A stretch of 5,182 nucleotides of DNA from Clostridia bacterium. GTDB lineage: Bacteria; Bacillota; Clostridia; Oscillospirales; CAG-382. The translations under genes were made by a program, and so were the position numbers. Positions within the stretch are counted from its first letter, which is position 1. Each line of letters opens with the position of its first letter. Below are positions 1 through 4,791 of this stretch, piece by piece. The DNA lies in the NCBI GenBank assembly GCA_017560285.1, contig JAFYOG010000226.1:1-5182 (forward strand), read 5' to 3'. The notes beneath the pieces are model-generated. The model was not told the DNA's origin and searched no databases. It saw only the letters and a program-made list of their open reading frames with translations.

Positions 1-1
1 C

Positions 2-688
2 AGAGCTTTCGAGCAGATAAGAAACTCGGTAGCATACCCCAAGCTTCCCGTTAAAATTTGCGCTTCCCACGCAGGTATTACCGTTGGCGAAGACGGCGCA
101 ACCCACCAATTCTGCGAGGATTTGGCTATTATGCGCGCGCTCCCCAATATGACCGTTGTTTGCCCTGCCGATTCTGCTTCCACCGAAGCTTTATTGGAAG
201 AGGTTCTTAAGCACGACGGCCCCATTTATATGCGTTTGGGCAGATATTCTGTTCCCCAGTTCTATACAAAGGGTGAAAAGGAATTTAAGCTTGGCAAGGG
301 TATTGTGCTTGCAGACGGCAAGGATATTACCATCGTTGCCACCGGTATTATGGTTGCCGCCGCTATGGAGGCAAGAGCCGCTTTGGCAGCAGACGGTATT
401 GATGCCGCTGTTATCGATATTCACACCATCAAGCCCTTGGACGATAAGCTTATTAAGGAATACGCCGCAAAGACAGGCAACATCCTTACTGCCGAAGAGC
501 ATTCTGTTATCGGCGGCTTGGGCGATGCTGTTGCCGCTGTTGTTGCAGAAGCAGGCAATGCAAAGCTTACCAAGCTTGGTATTAACGACGTATTTGGTAC
601 CAGCGCACCCGCAGGCGTTCTTTTAGAGCATTATCAGCTTAACGCCGCAGGTATTGTAAGACGTGTAAAGGCTATGCTTAACAAATAA
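2..688 (+). CDS. Transketolase, C-terminal subunit (5'-truncated by window edge)
   Basis: This is the C-terminal half of a split, thiamine-diphosphate-dependent transketolase, which moves two-carbon ketol units between sugar phosphates in the non-oxidative pentose phosphate pathway (cytosol). The frame is open from base 2 and 228 residues are visible. Near nt 86-170 lies the pyrimidine-domain signature GITVGEDGATHQ followed by EDLAIMRALPNMTVVCPAD. DGPIYMRLGR is at about nt 218-245. The C-terminal domain then shows DITIVATG, IDIHTIKPLD, TAEEHSVIGGLGDA and FGTSAPAGVLLEHYQL. Such subunits are usually about 310 residues, so some 80 N-terminal residues, including the catalytic glutamate region, lie off the left edge. 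The N-terminal (ThDP diphosphate-binding) subunit should be just upstream. A DXP-synthase C-terminal half is less likely, because the wording of these motifs is that of the transketolase family. The gene ends its own transcription unit at the hairpin that follows. Confidence 0.93.
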   Translation, partial: RAFEQIRNSVAYPKLPVKICASHAGITVGEDGATHQFCEDLAIMRALPNMTVVCPADSASTEALLEEVLKHDGPIYMRLGRYSVPQFYTKGEKEFKLGKGIVLADGKDITIVATGIMVAAAMEARAALAADGIDAAVIDIHTIKPLDDKLIKEYAAKTGNILTAEEHSVIGGLGDAVAAVVAEAGNAKLTKLGINDVFGTSAPAGVLLEHYQLNAAGIVRRVKAMLNK

Positions 689-697
689 TAATTTGTA

Positions 698-726
698 ACA
701 AAAAACCGCGTTATGCGGTTTTTTGT
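698..726 (+). terminator. Rho-independent terminator after the transketolase gene
   Basis: A perfect 12-bp stem (698-709 with 715-726) encloses a 5-nt loop (710-714). The core is AAAAAACCGC / GCGGTTTTTT, so the stem itself supplies the T-run on the + strand and an equivalent A-run that would serve the other strand. It begins 9 nt after the stop codon at 688. The next start codon is only 14 nt beyond it and no promoter is visible in between. The Nif3-rqcH-tcdA-reductase run therefore depends either on read-through or on a promoter inside the transketolase gene that I could not identify. Confidence 0.9.
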
Positions 727-740
727 AAATAGGTGATAAA

Positions 741-1523
741 ATGACAGTAGAACAGTTGGCAAAAAAGCTTGACGAAATTATATCCCCCGATTTATCAGAG
801 CCTTGGGATAACGACGGCAGAATGGTTATCCCCAACCCCAAAGCATCGGTTACCCGCGTTTTGTGCGCCTTGGATTGCACTACCGAGGCTATTAACACCG
901 CACGGGCTTGGGGCTGTAACGTTATAGTTACCCACCACCCTTTAATATTTAAGCCCTTGGGCAATATTACCCCCGATGACAGCGTGGGTAAAAGGGTTAT
1001 AGAATGCCTTAAGGACGGCATCGCCGTGCTTTCATACCACACAAGGTTAGATATTATGCCCGGCGGCGTTAACGATAAATTGGCAGAGCTTATTGGCTTA
1101 ACCAACGTAGAGCCCTTTATTCCCTATGGCAGAATAGGCGACGTGGGAAAGCGTTATATCGAGGATTTTGCCGAGGACGTGGCAAACAGCCTTAATATTT
1201 CTAAAGCCAACCTTACCGTTGTGGCTTCGTCTATGTATGCCCGCAGGGTTGCCTTGGTTAGCGGCTGCGGTAAGGACGAAATTAAGGCGGTTATCGCCGC
1301 AGGCGCCGATACGTTTGTTACCGGCGAGGTTATGCACAGCCATCTTATAGAATGCAAAGAGCTTGGGCTTAACCTTATTTGTGCTACCCATTATGCAACC
1401 GAGCGTATTATTTTGCCCGTTTTGGCAGATATTGTAGAGCGTTCGGGTGCAAAGACCGAAATTTTTATGTTTAGACCTTCGCAGGAGTTTGGATATTCCT
1501 ATTCACCGGAAATAGAGGATTAA
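741..1523 (+). CDS. Nif3-like dinuclear metal center protein (YbgI/NIF3 family)
   Basis: This 260-residue cytosolic protein belongs to the NIF3/YbgI family, often labelled 'GTP cyclohydrolase I type 2 homolog'. Members form hexameric rings with a two-metal site; the true substrate is not settled. Metal-ligand motifs are intact: T64-H65-H66-P67 in VTHHPLIFKPLGNI, H100 and D104 in SYHTRLDIMPGGVND, and H217 with E221 in CATHYATE. The N-terminal PWDNDG (21-26) is the usual family opening. The segment 130-190 falls where longer homologues carry an extra inserted domain; at 260 residues this is the short form. The start is supported by AGGTG (731-735) 5 nt ahead of the ATG. The gene's last codons overlap the ribosome-binding site of rqcH and only 1 nt separates the two genes. 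A tRNA methyltransferase gene (trmK) often precedes nif3 in Firmicutes, but here the transketolase gene takes that place. Confidence 0.93.
   Translation: MTVEQLAKKLDEIISPDLSEPWDNDGRMVIPNPKASVTRVLCALDCTTEAINTARAWGCNVIVTHHPLIFKPLGNITPDDSVGKRVIECLKDGIAVLSYHTRLDIMPGGVNDKLAELIGLTNVEPFIPYGRIGDVGKRYIEDFAEDVANSLNISKANLTVVASSMYARRVALVSGCGKDEIKAVIAAGADTFVTGEVMHSHLIECKELGLNLICATHYATERIILPVLADIVERSGAKTEIFMFRPSQEFGYSYSPEIED
1514..1519 (+). promoter_or_regulatory. Ribosome-binding site of rqcH, inside the Nif3 gene's last codons
   Basis: AGAGGA lies 5 nt before the ATG at 1525 and entirely inside the codons for the last residues (Ile-Glu-Asp) of the preceding protein. Placement so close behind the upstream stop suggests translational coupling. 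The 12-nt string containing it (1512-1523) recurs exactly at the tcdA/reductase junction. Confidence 0.8.
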
Positions 1524-1524
1524 A

Positions 1525-3252
1525 ATGGCATTTGACGGACTTTTTTGCGCCGCTGTGGCAAAAGAACTTAATAATTGGGCAGGCGCAAGGGTGGAAAAAA
1601 TTCACCAAAGTTCCCAAACCTGCTTTTATCTTCAGCTTTACGGCAACGGTCAGCGGGGCAATTTTGTTATATCTGCATCGGCATCCCGCCCTATTTTGGC
1701 TATAACCGCCGATGCGGTGGCAAGGCCCGATACCCCTACGCCAACCTGTATGCTTTACAGAAAGCATTTGCAAAACGGCAAATTTATTGGGGCGGAATGG
1801 GTTGAAAACGAACGTATTATAAGGTTTGTTTTTGATGCCGCCGACGAAATGGGCTATATAAAACGCAAGCATATTTATGCCGAAATGATGGGCAAGTATT
1901 CCAACGTGATACTTACCGACGATAAGGATAAAATCCTTTCGGCAAGCTCGGTTTCGGATATAACCTCGGGGGTGCGCGCCGTTATGGCAGGTATGCCCTA
2001 CGAATTTCCGCCGAAGCAGGATAAAATATCGGTTTTTGACGTTTCGGACACCGATTTTATTGCCCTTGCAAAGGAAAAAGCGGGGATAACGGCAAGCGAT
2101 TTTTTGTTACGCACTTTTCTTGGATTTTCCCCCGTGGTGGCAAGAGAATTGGCGTTTAGAGCCTTTGGCGACAGCGATACCCCCATTGACGGCGGTAACG
2201 CAAGCAAGCTTCTTTCGCAATTTAATTGGCTTAAGCAGGCTTTAATTAAGGGCGAATTTGTGCCCAACGCGGTCTTTAACGGCGACGACGGGGTGGAATA
2301 TTCCTTTATTCCACTTACACAATATAGGCAGGATATTAAAGAATACGAAAGCTTTTCCCACCTGCTTACCGATTATTTCGGCAAAAAAGAGGAAGCCGTT
2401 AATATAAGCGGCTATTCCAAAGAAATTTTAAGAACCGTAAACACACATCTTTCCCGCGGGAAAAAGAAGCTTGCCTTGCTTAACGAGGAGCTTTTGGATT
2501 GCGCCGCAATGGAAGATATGCGTATTAAGGGCGACGTCGTTACCGCAAATATTTACCGCATAAAGCAGGGCGACAGCAGTGTTACGGGTATGGATTACGA
2601 AAACGGAATTGAGGTTACCGTAAGCTTGGATATTGCCCTTTCCCCCGCGAAAAATGCCCAAAAATATTATAAAAAGTATGCAAAAATGAAGCGGGCATCG
2701 GTTGTGCTTGCCCAACAGATAGAAAAAACAAAGGCAGAATGCGATTATTTAGAAAGCGTTTTGCTGTTTATAGACCGCGCCGCCAGCCCCCAAGAGCTTG
2801 CCGAGATAAAAACCGAGCTTGCCGAGGGTGGGTATATTAACGGCAAATCCAACGCAAAAAAGAAAAAGACCCCTGCGGCAAAGCCCTTGGCTTTTACCAC
2901 TACCGACGGTCTTTTGGTTAGGGTTGGCAGAAACAACAAGCAAAACGACCAGTTAACCGGCAACGCAGATAGAAACGAGCTTTGGTTCCATATAAAAGGG
3001 TTCCACGGTTCACACGTTATATTAACCCCCAACGGCAACGAGGAACCCACCGATAGGGATTATAACGAGGCGTTAATGCTTGCCGCATATTACAGCGAAA
3101 AGCGGGGCAGTGCCAACGTAGAGGTAGATTATACCCGCGTTCGCAACCTAAAAAAGCCTGCGGGCAGTCCCCTTGGCTTTGTTACCTACGAAAAATATTA
3201 TTCTGCAGTGGTGGATGCTGTTTTGCCGCCCTGCGCCCAAAATAAGGTATAA
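1525..3252 (+). CDS. rqcH: RqcH, ribosome-associated quality-control NFACT protein (formerly FbpA-like)
   Basis: RqcH is the bacterial counterpart of Rqc2/NEMF. It binds 50S subunits carrying stalled peptidyl-tRNA, recruits tRNA-Ala and directs C-terminal alanine tailing that marks the chain for proteolysis; older annotation calls the family fibronectin-binding. The 575 residues match the usual length. In order: NFACT-N (1-165) with MAFDG, CMLYRKHLQNGK (75-86) and EMMGKYSNVIL (120-130); a helix-hairpin-helix region around FSPVVARELAFRA (201-213); a helical/coiled-coil middle (about 280-420) with the signature LSPAKNAQKYYKKYAKMK (372-389); a Lys-rich linker (441-448); then NFACT-R (about 460-562) with VGRNNKQND, ELWFHIKGFHGSHVIL and GFVTYEKY. 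At the NFACT-N position where B. subtilis RqcH has Asp-Arg (97-98, from memory) this protein has E96-R97. The start is fixed by MAFDG and by AGAGGA 5 nt upstream. The partner RqcP is not in the window. Identification is secure. Confidence 0.96.
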   Translation: MAFDGLFCAAVAKELNNWAGARVEKIHQSSQTCFYLQLYGNGQRGNFVISASASRPILAITADAVARPDTPTPTCMLYRKHLQNGKFIGAEWVENERIIRFVFDAADEMGYIKRKHIYAEMMGKYSNVILTDDKDKILSASSVSDITSGVRAVMAGMPYEFPPKQDKISVFDVSDTDFIALAKEKAGITASDFLLRTFLGFSPVVARELAFRAFGDSDTPIDGGNASKLLSQFNWLKQALIKGEFVPNAVFNGDDGVEYSFIPLTQYRQDIKEYESFSHLLTDYFGKKEEAVNISGYSKEILRTVNTHLSRGKKKLALLNEELLDCAAMEDMRIKGDVVTANIYRIKQGDSSVTGMDYENGIEVTVSLDIALSPAKNAQKYYKKYAKMKRASVVLAQQIEKTKAECDYLESVLLFIDRAASPQELAEIKTELAEGGYINGKSNAKKKKTPAAKPLAFTTTDGLLVRVGRNNKQNDQLTGNADRNELWFHIKGFHGSHVILTPNGNEEPTDRDYNEALMLAAYYSEKRGSANVEVDYTRVRNLKKPAGSPLGFVTYEKYYSAVVDAVLPPCAQNKV

Positions 3253-3256
3253 AGAT

Positions 3257-3961
3257 ATGAGCTTACTTGAACGTTCCCTGCCATTGTTTGGCGAAGAGGG
3301 TGCAAAAAAACTTAATAACGCATCGGTTATTGTTTTTGGCATAGGCGGTGTGGGCTCTTGGTGCGCCGAGGCGTTAGCCCGCAGCGGCGTTGGCAATATT
3401 GCCCTTGTAGACGGCGATACCGTTGGCGAAACCAACCGTAACCGTCAGCTTATTGCCCTTGGGTCTACCCTTGGCAACAGCAAGGCAGAGATTTGCGCAA
3501 GACGTATTTTAGATATTAACCAAGATTGCAACGTAAGCTTTGTTAACCGTTATTATACCGCCGAAACAGCGGCGGATTTTGCCCTTGGTAATTACGGCTA
3601 TATTGCCGATTGCATAGATACCGTTACCAACAAGCTGTTGCTTGTTCAGAACGCAAAAAATGCAGGTGTTCCCATAATTTCTTCTATGGGCACGGGGAAC
3701 AAGCTTAACCCCCAACACGTTACCGTAAAGGATATTTTTGCCACCAGCGGCGACGGCTTGGCGCGGGTTATGCGTAAAGAGCTGCGCGCCCGCGGGATAG
3801 AACAGCTAAAGGTTGTGCTATCGGAAGAAAAGGGCGGTAAATGCTGCGAGGGCAGAAGCGAGGAAACCCGCCGCGCCACACCTTCCAGCGCAATATTCGT
3901 GCCCGCCACCGCAGGGCTGCGAATGGCTTACGAGATTGTAAATCATATTATAGAGGATTAA
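3257..3961 (+). CDS. tcdA: tRNA threonylcarbamoyladenosine dehydratase (TcdA/CsdL, ThiF/MoeB fold)
   Basis: TcdA is a ubiquitin-activating-like (E1-like) enzyme that uses ATP to dehydrate t6A at position 37 of ANN-decoding tRNAs into its cyclic form ct6A. The 234-residue protein has the nucleotide-binding loop VFGIGGVGS (26-34), D52 at the end of the second strand (ALVDGD), the TNRNRQL motif (59-65), K76, and the ADCIDTVTNK segment (117-126) with the conserved Asp. Its second half has the TcdA-specific pattern: MGTGNKLNP, DGLARVMRKELRARGI (166-181), LKVVLSEE and a closing ATPSSAIFVPATAGL. K195-C196-C197 lies in the variable loop. I chose the ATG at 3257 because the family begins at MSLLERSLPLFGEEG. 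An in-frame extension to 3173 would overlap the conserved end of rqcH by 80 nt. The ribosome-binding site is weak (AAGG at 3244-3247), so coupling to rqcH, 4 nt upstream, is likely. MoeB/ThiF is less likely given the C-terminal half. Confidence 0.94.
   Translation: MSLLERSLPLFGEEGAKKLNNASVIVFGIGGVGSWCAEALARSGVGNIALVDGDTVGETNRNRQLIALGSTLGNSKAEICARRILDINQDCNVSFVNRYYTAETAADFALGNYGYIADCIDTVTNKLLLVQNAKNAGVPIISSMGTGNKLNPQHVTVKDIFATSGDGLARVMRKELRARGIEQLKVVLSEEKGGKCCEGRSEETRRATPSSAIFVPATAGLRMAYEIVNHIIED
3952..3957 (+). promoter_or_regulatory. Ribosome-binding site that fixes the flavin reductase start, inside tcdA's last codons
   Basis: AGAGGA sits 6 nt before the ATG at 3964 and within the codons for the final Ile-Glu-Asp of TcdA. 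It supports 3964 over the in-frame upstream ATG at 3841, which would overlap the end of tcdA by 121 nt and add a non-conserved, Arg-rich 41-residue leader. Confidence 0.8.
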
Positions 3962-3963
3962 CT

Positions 3964-4545
3964 ATGAAGCAAACTTGGAAAGGGAGCACTCTTTTGGCGC
4001 CGGTGCCGTCGGTTATGGTATCCTGCGGGAGGGGCGACACTGCTAATATTATAACAATAGGCTGGGTCGGCATTGCCGCATCCCACCCGCCCAAGCTTTA
4101 TATTTCGGTTCGGCCCGAGCGATATTCCTTTAATATTATAAAAGAAAGCGGCGTTTTTTGCGTTAACCTGCCCACCGCCGAAATGGCAACCGCATTGGAC
4201 TTTTGCGGTGTTAAAAGCGGCAAGGATATAGATAAATTTGCCCATTGCAGGCTTACAAAGGCGGATTGCGTAAATATTGATTGCGTTGCCATAGAAGAAT
4301 GCCCCATAAATTTAGAATGCAAGGTGGCACAGGTTTTGGATTTAGGGTCCCACCATATGTTCCTTGCAGATATATTGGGTGTTACCGTTGACGAAAGCTT
4401 GGTTGACGATAAAGGCAGGCTTATGCTGGAAAAGGCAAATTTAGTTACCTATGCCCACGGCGATTATTTTGGTTTGGGCAAGAAATTAGGCGATTTTGGT
4501 TTTTCTATACGCAAAAGAAAAAATTTAAAAAGGAATAGAAAATAA
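3964..4545 (+). CDS. Flavin reductase family protein (flavoredoxin-like, FMN-binding split barrel)
   Basis: This 193-residue cytosolic flavoprotein belongs to the DIM6/NTAB flavin reductase-like family that includes Desulfovibrio flavoredoxin. Members bind FMN and carry electrons or reduce flavin; the partner here cannot be told. Motifs in order: WKGSTLLAPVPSVMVSCG (5-22), NIITIGWVGIAASHPPKLY (28-46), the FMN-contact segment SVRPERYSFNII (48-59), FCVNLP (65-70), DFCGVKSGKDIDKF (79-92), ECPINLECKV (112-121), LGSHHMF (127-133) and YAHGDYFGLGKKLGDFGFS (163-181). The body ends where the family normally ends, after GFSIRK. An extra strongly basic tail then follows (about residues 184-193, many Lys/Arg), encoded by very A-rich DNA. 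The start at 3964 is fixed by the conserved N-terminus, the ribosome-binding site and the 2-nt gap from tcdA. The stop lies 10 nt before the truncated rlmH copy, so rlmH was probably once the next gene of the same operon. Confidence 0.93.
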   Translation: MKQTWKGSTLLAPVPSVMVSCGRGDTANIITIGWVGIAASHPPKLYISVRPERYSFNIIKESGVFCVNLPTAEMATALDFCGVKSGKDIDKFAHCRLTKADCVNIDCVAIEECPINLECKVAQVLDLGSHHMFLADILGVTVDESLVDDKGRLMLEKANLVTYAHGDYFGLGKKLGDFGFSIRKRKNLKRNRK

Positions 4546-4547
4546 TT

Positions 4548-4594
4548 GGTGAACTATGAACTCTGTTACCATTATCCACGTCGGGGACTTTAAA
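4548..4594 (+). repeat. Direct repeat, upstream copy (RBS and codons 1-13 of rlmH)
   Basis: This 47-bp segment matches 4745-4791 at 43 positions. The first 34 bases (4548-4581), covering GGTGAACT, the ATG and codons 1-8 plus the first two bases of codon 9, are identical. The four mismatches (4582, 4585, 4588, 4594) all fall at third codon positions and change no amino acid (codons 9, 10, 11 and 13). Similarity stops at codon 14 on the right and just before GGTGAACT on the left. The two copies are 197 bp apart. Confidence 0.95.
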
Positions 4595-4600
4595 CGCTGA
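4556..4600 (+). pseudogene. Truncated duplicate of the rlmH start (14 codons then TGA)
   Basis: Translation from the ATG at 4556 gives MNSVTIIHVGDFKR and then TGA (4598-4600). The first 13 residues are identical to those of the intact rlmH at 4753. It keeps a ribosome-binding site (GGTGA, 4548-4552) and lies 10 nt behind the flavin reductase stop, the spacing expected of the next gene in the operon. The simplest reading is the original rlmH start, cut off from its body by the inserted hairpin block. If still translated it would make a 14-residue peptide, so a leader-peptide role is possible but unsupported. The TGA falls in the 4-nt loop of a small hairpin (4593-4606). Confidence 0.75.
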
Positions 4601-4606
4601 CGCGTT

Positions 4607-4629
4607 CCATTGAAACACAGTTTCAATGG
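4607..4629. repeat. Perfect inverted repeat (10-bp stem, 3-nt loop)
   Basis: CCATTGAAAC (4607-4616) pairs with GTTTCAATGG (4620-4629) around the loop ACA. It directly follows the smaller hairpin AACGC/GCGTT (4593-4597 with 4602-4606, loop TGAC). It has no following T-run, so it does not look like a terminator by itself. Confidence 0.88.
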
Positions 4630-4630
4630 G

Positions 4631-4690
4631 TTGGAGCTTCGTTCGCTCGCGCCGCGCGCCTCGCTTTGCTCGACACTTGCGAAGCTCTAA
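4631..4690. repeat. Long inverted repeat with GC-rich interior
   Basis: The outer stem pairs 4631-4641 with 4680-4690 (TTGGAGCTTCG with CGAAGCTCTAA; 11 bp, one G-T wobble). The 38-nt interior is built from reiterated TCGCTCG/GCGCGC-like words and could form further short stems, for example GCGC 4649-4652 with 4656-4659. Its right arm lies inside the spacer of the predicted promoter at 4670-4698. Confidence 0.8.
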
Positions 4691-4698
4691 GGTATAAA
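4670..4698 (+). promoter_or_regulatory. Predicted sigma-70/sigma-A promoter for rlmH
   Basis: The -35 box TCGACA (4670-4675) and the -10 box TATAAA (4693-4698) each match 5 of 6 consensus bases and are separated by exactly 17 nt. The expected start is near 4704-4706, giving a leader of about 48 nt before the rlmH ATG. A start there omits the left arm of the terminator-like hairpin at 4695-4725, so that hairpin could not form in the new transcript. This is a by-eye motif match with no experimental support. Confidence 0.5.
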
Positions 4699-4725
4699 AA
4701 TCCACGCGCATGTCGCGGATTTTTA
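4695..4725 (+). terminator. Intrinsic terminator-like hairpin ahead of rlmH
   Basis: TAAAAATCC (4695-4703) pairs with GGATTTTTA (4717-4725). The stem continues inside as GCG/CGC (4706-4708 with 4714-4716) after a 2-nt bulge, with loop CATGT. A second T-run (4730-4735) follows. It should end transcripts arriving from the Nif3-rqcH-tcdA-reductase operon before they reach the intact rlmH. The stem is mostly A-T, so its strength is uncertain. The mirrored A-run could also serve the other strand. Confidence 0.65.
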
Positions 4726-4744
4726 CTGATTTTTTCATTATATA

Positions 4745-4791
4745 GGTGAACTATGAACTCTGTTACCATTATCCACGTTGGCGATTTTAAG
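4745..4791 (+). repeat. Direct repeat, downstream copy (RBS and codons 1-13 of intact rlmH)
   Basis: This is the partner of 4548-4594 and forms the functional translation start of rlmH. The base before it makes the ribosome-binding site AGGTG (4744-4748), slightly closer to consensus than TGGTG at the upstream copy. The ATG follows 4 nt later at 4753. Confidence 0.95.

Larger units (their letters stand above)
4595..4744 (+). mobile_element. Hairpin-rich 150-bp insert between the rlmH 5' repeats (MITE-like or integration scar)
   Basis: This non-coding block splits what should be a 10-nt spacer between the reductase gene and rlmH. It is almost entirely self-complementary, with hairpins at 4593-4606, 4607-4629, 4631-4690 and 4695-4725. 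Its middle (4641-4672) is far richer in C and G than the flanking genes. I see no terminal inverted repeats at its outer ends and no room for a transposase. The flanks are instead a 47-bp direct repeat made of host-gene sequence. A non-autonomous repeat element, the scar of a larger site-specific element, or a structured RNA locus would all fit. The minus-strand open frame across it (4505-4738) has no recognisable protein character and is probably an accident of the repeat. Confidence 0.55.

Noticed and set aside
3173..3256. Longer N-terminus for TcdA
   Set aside because: The extension lies over the conserved NFACT-R end of rqcH in another frame and does not resemble the TcdA N-terminus, which starts at MSLLERSLPLFGEEG.
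3841..3963. Longer N-terminus for the flavin reductase
   Set aside because: It overlaps the conserved end of tcdA by 121 nt, encodes an Arg-rich non-family leader, and a good ribosome-binding site precedes the ATG at 3964.
4607..4629. CRISPR repeat or array
   Set aside because: A GTTTCAAT-like palindrome resembles some CRISPR repeats, but it occurs once, with no regularly spaced repeats or spacers and no cas genes in view.
4505..4738. Minus-strand 77-codon open frame across the hairpin block
   Set aside because: It spans the end of the reductase gene, the truncated rlmH copy and the inverted repeats. It has no convincing start signal or family pattern, and its Arg-rich stretch comes from the GC-rich repeat interior.
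4738..4744. TTATATA just ahead of rlmH as a -10 box
   Set aside because: It abuts and overlaps the ribosome-binding site, so transcription would start at about the ATG, and no -35 box lies 16-18 nt upstream. The pair at 4670-4698 is much better.
4595..4744. Staphylococcal SCC-type integration at rlmH (orfX)
   Set aside because: SCC elements integrate at the 3' end of rlmH with a ccr recombinase. Here the duplicated region is the 5' end and no recombinase is present. The resemblance is only that a host-gene end is regenerated.
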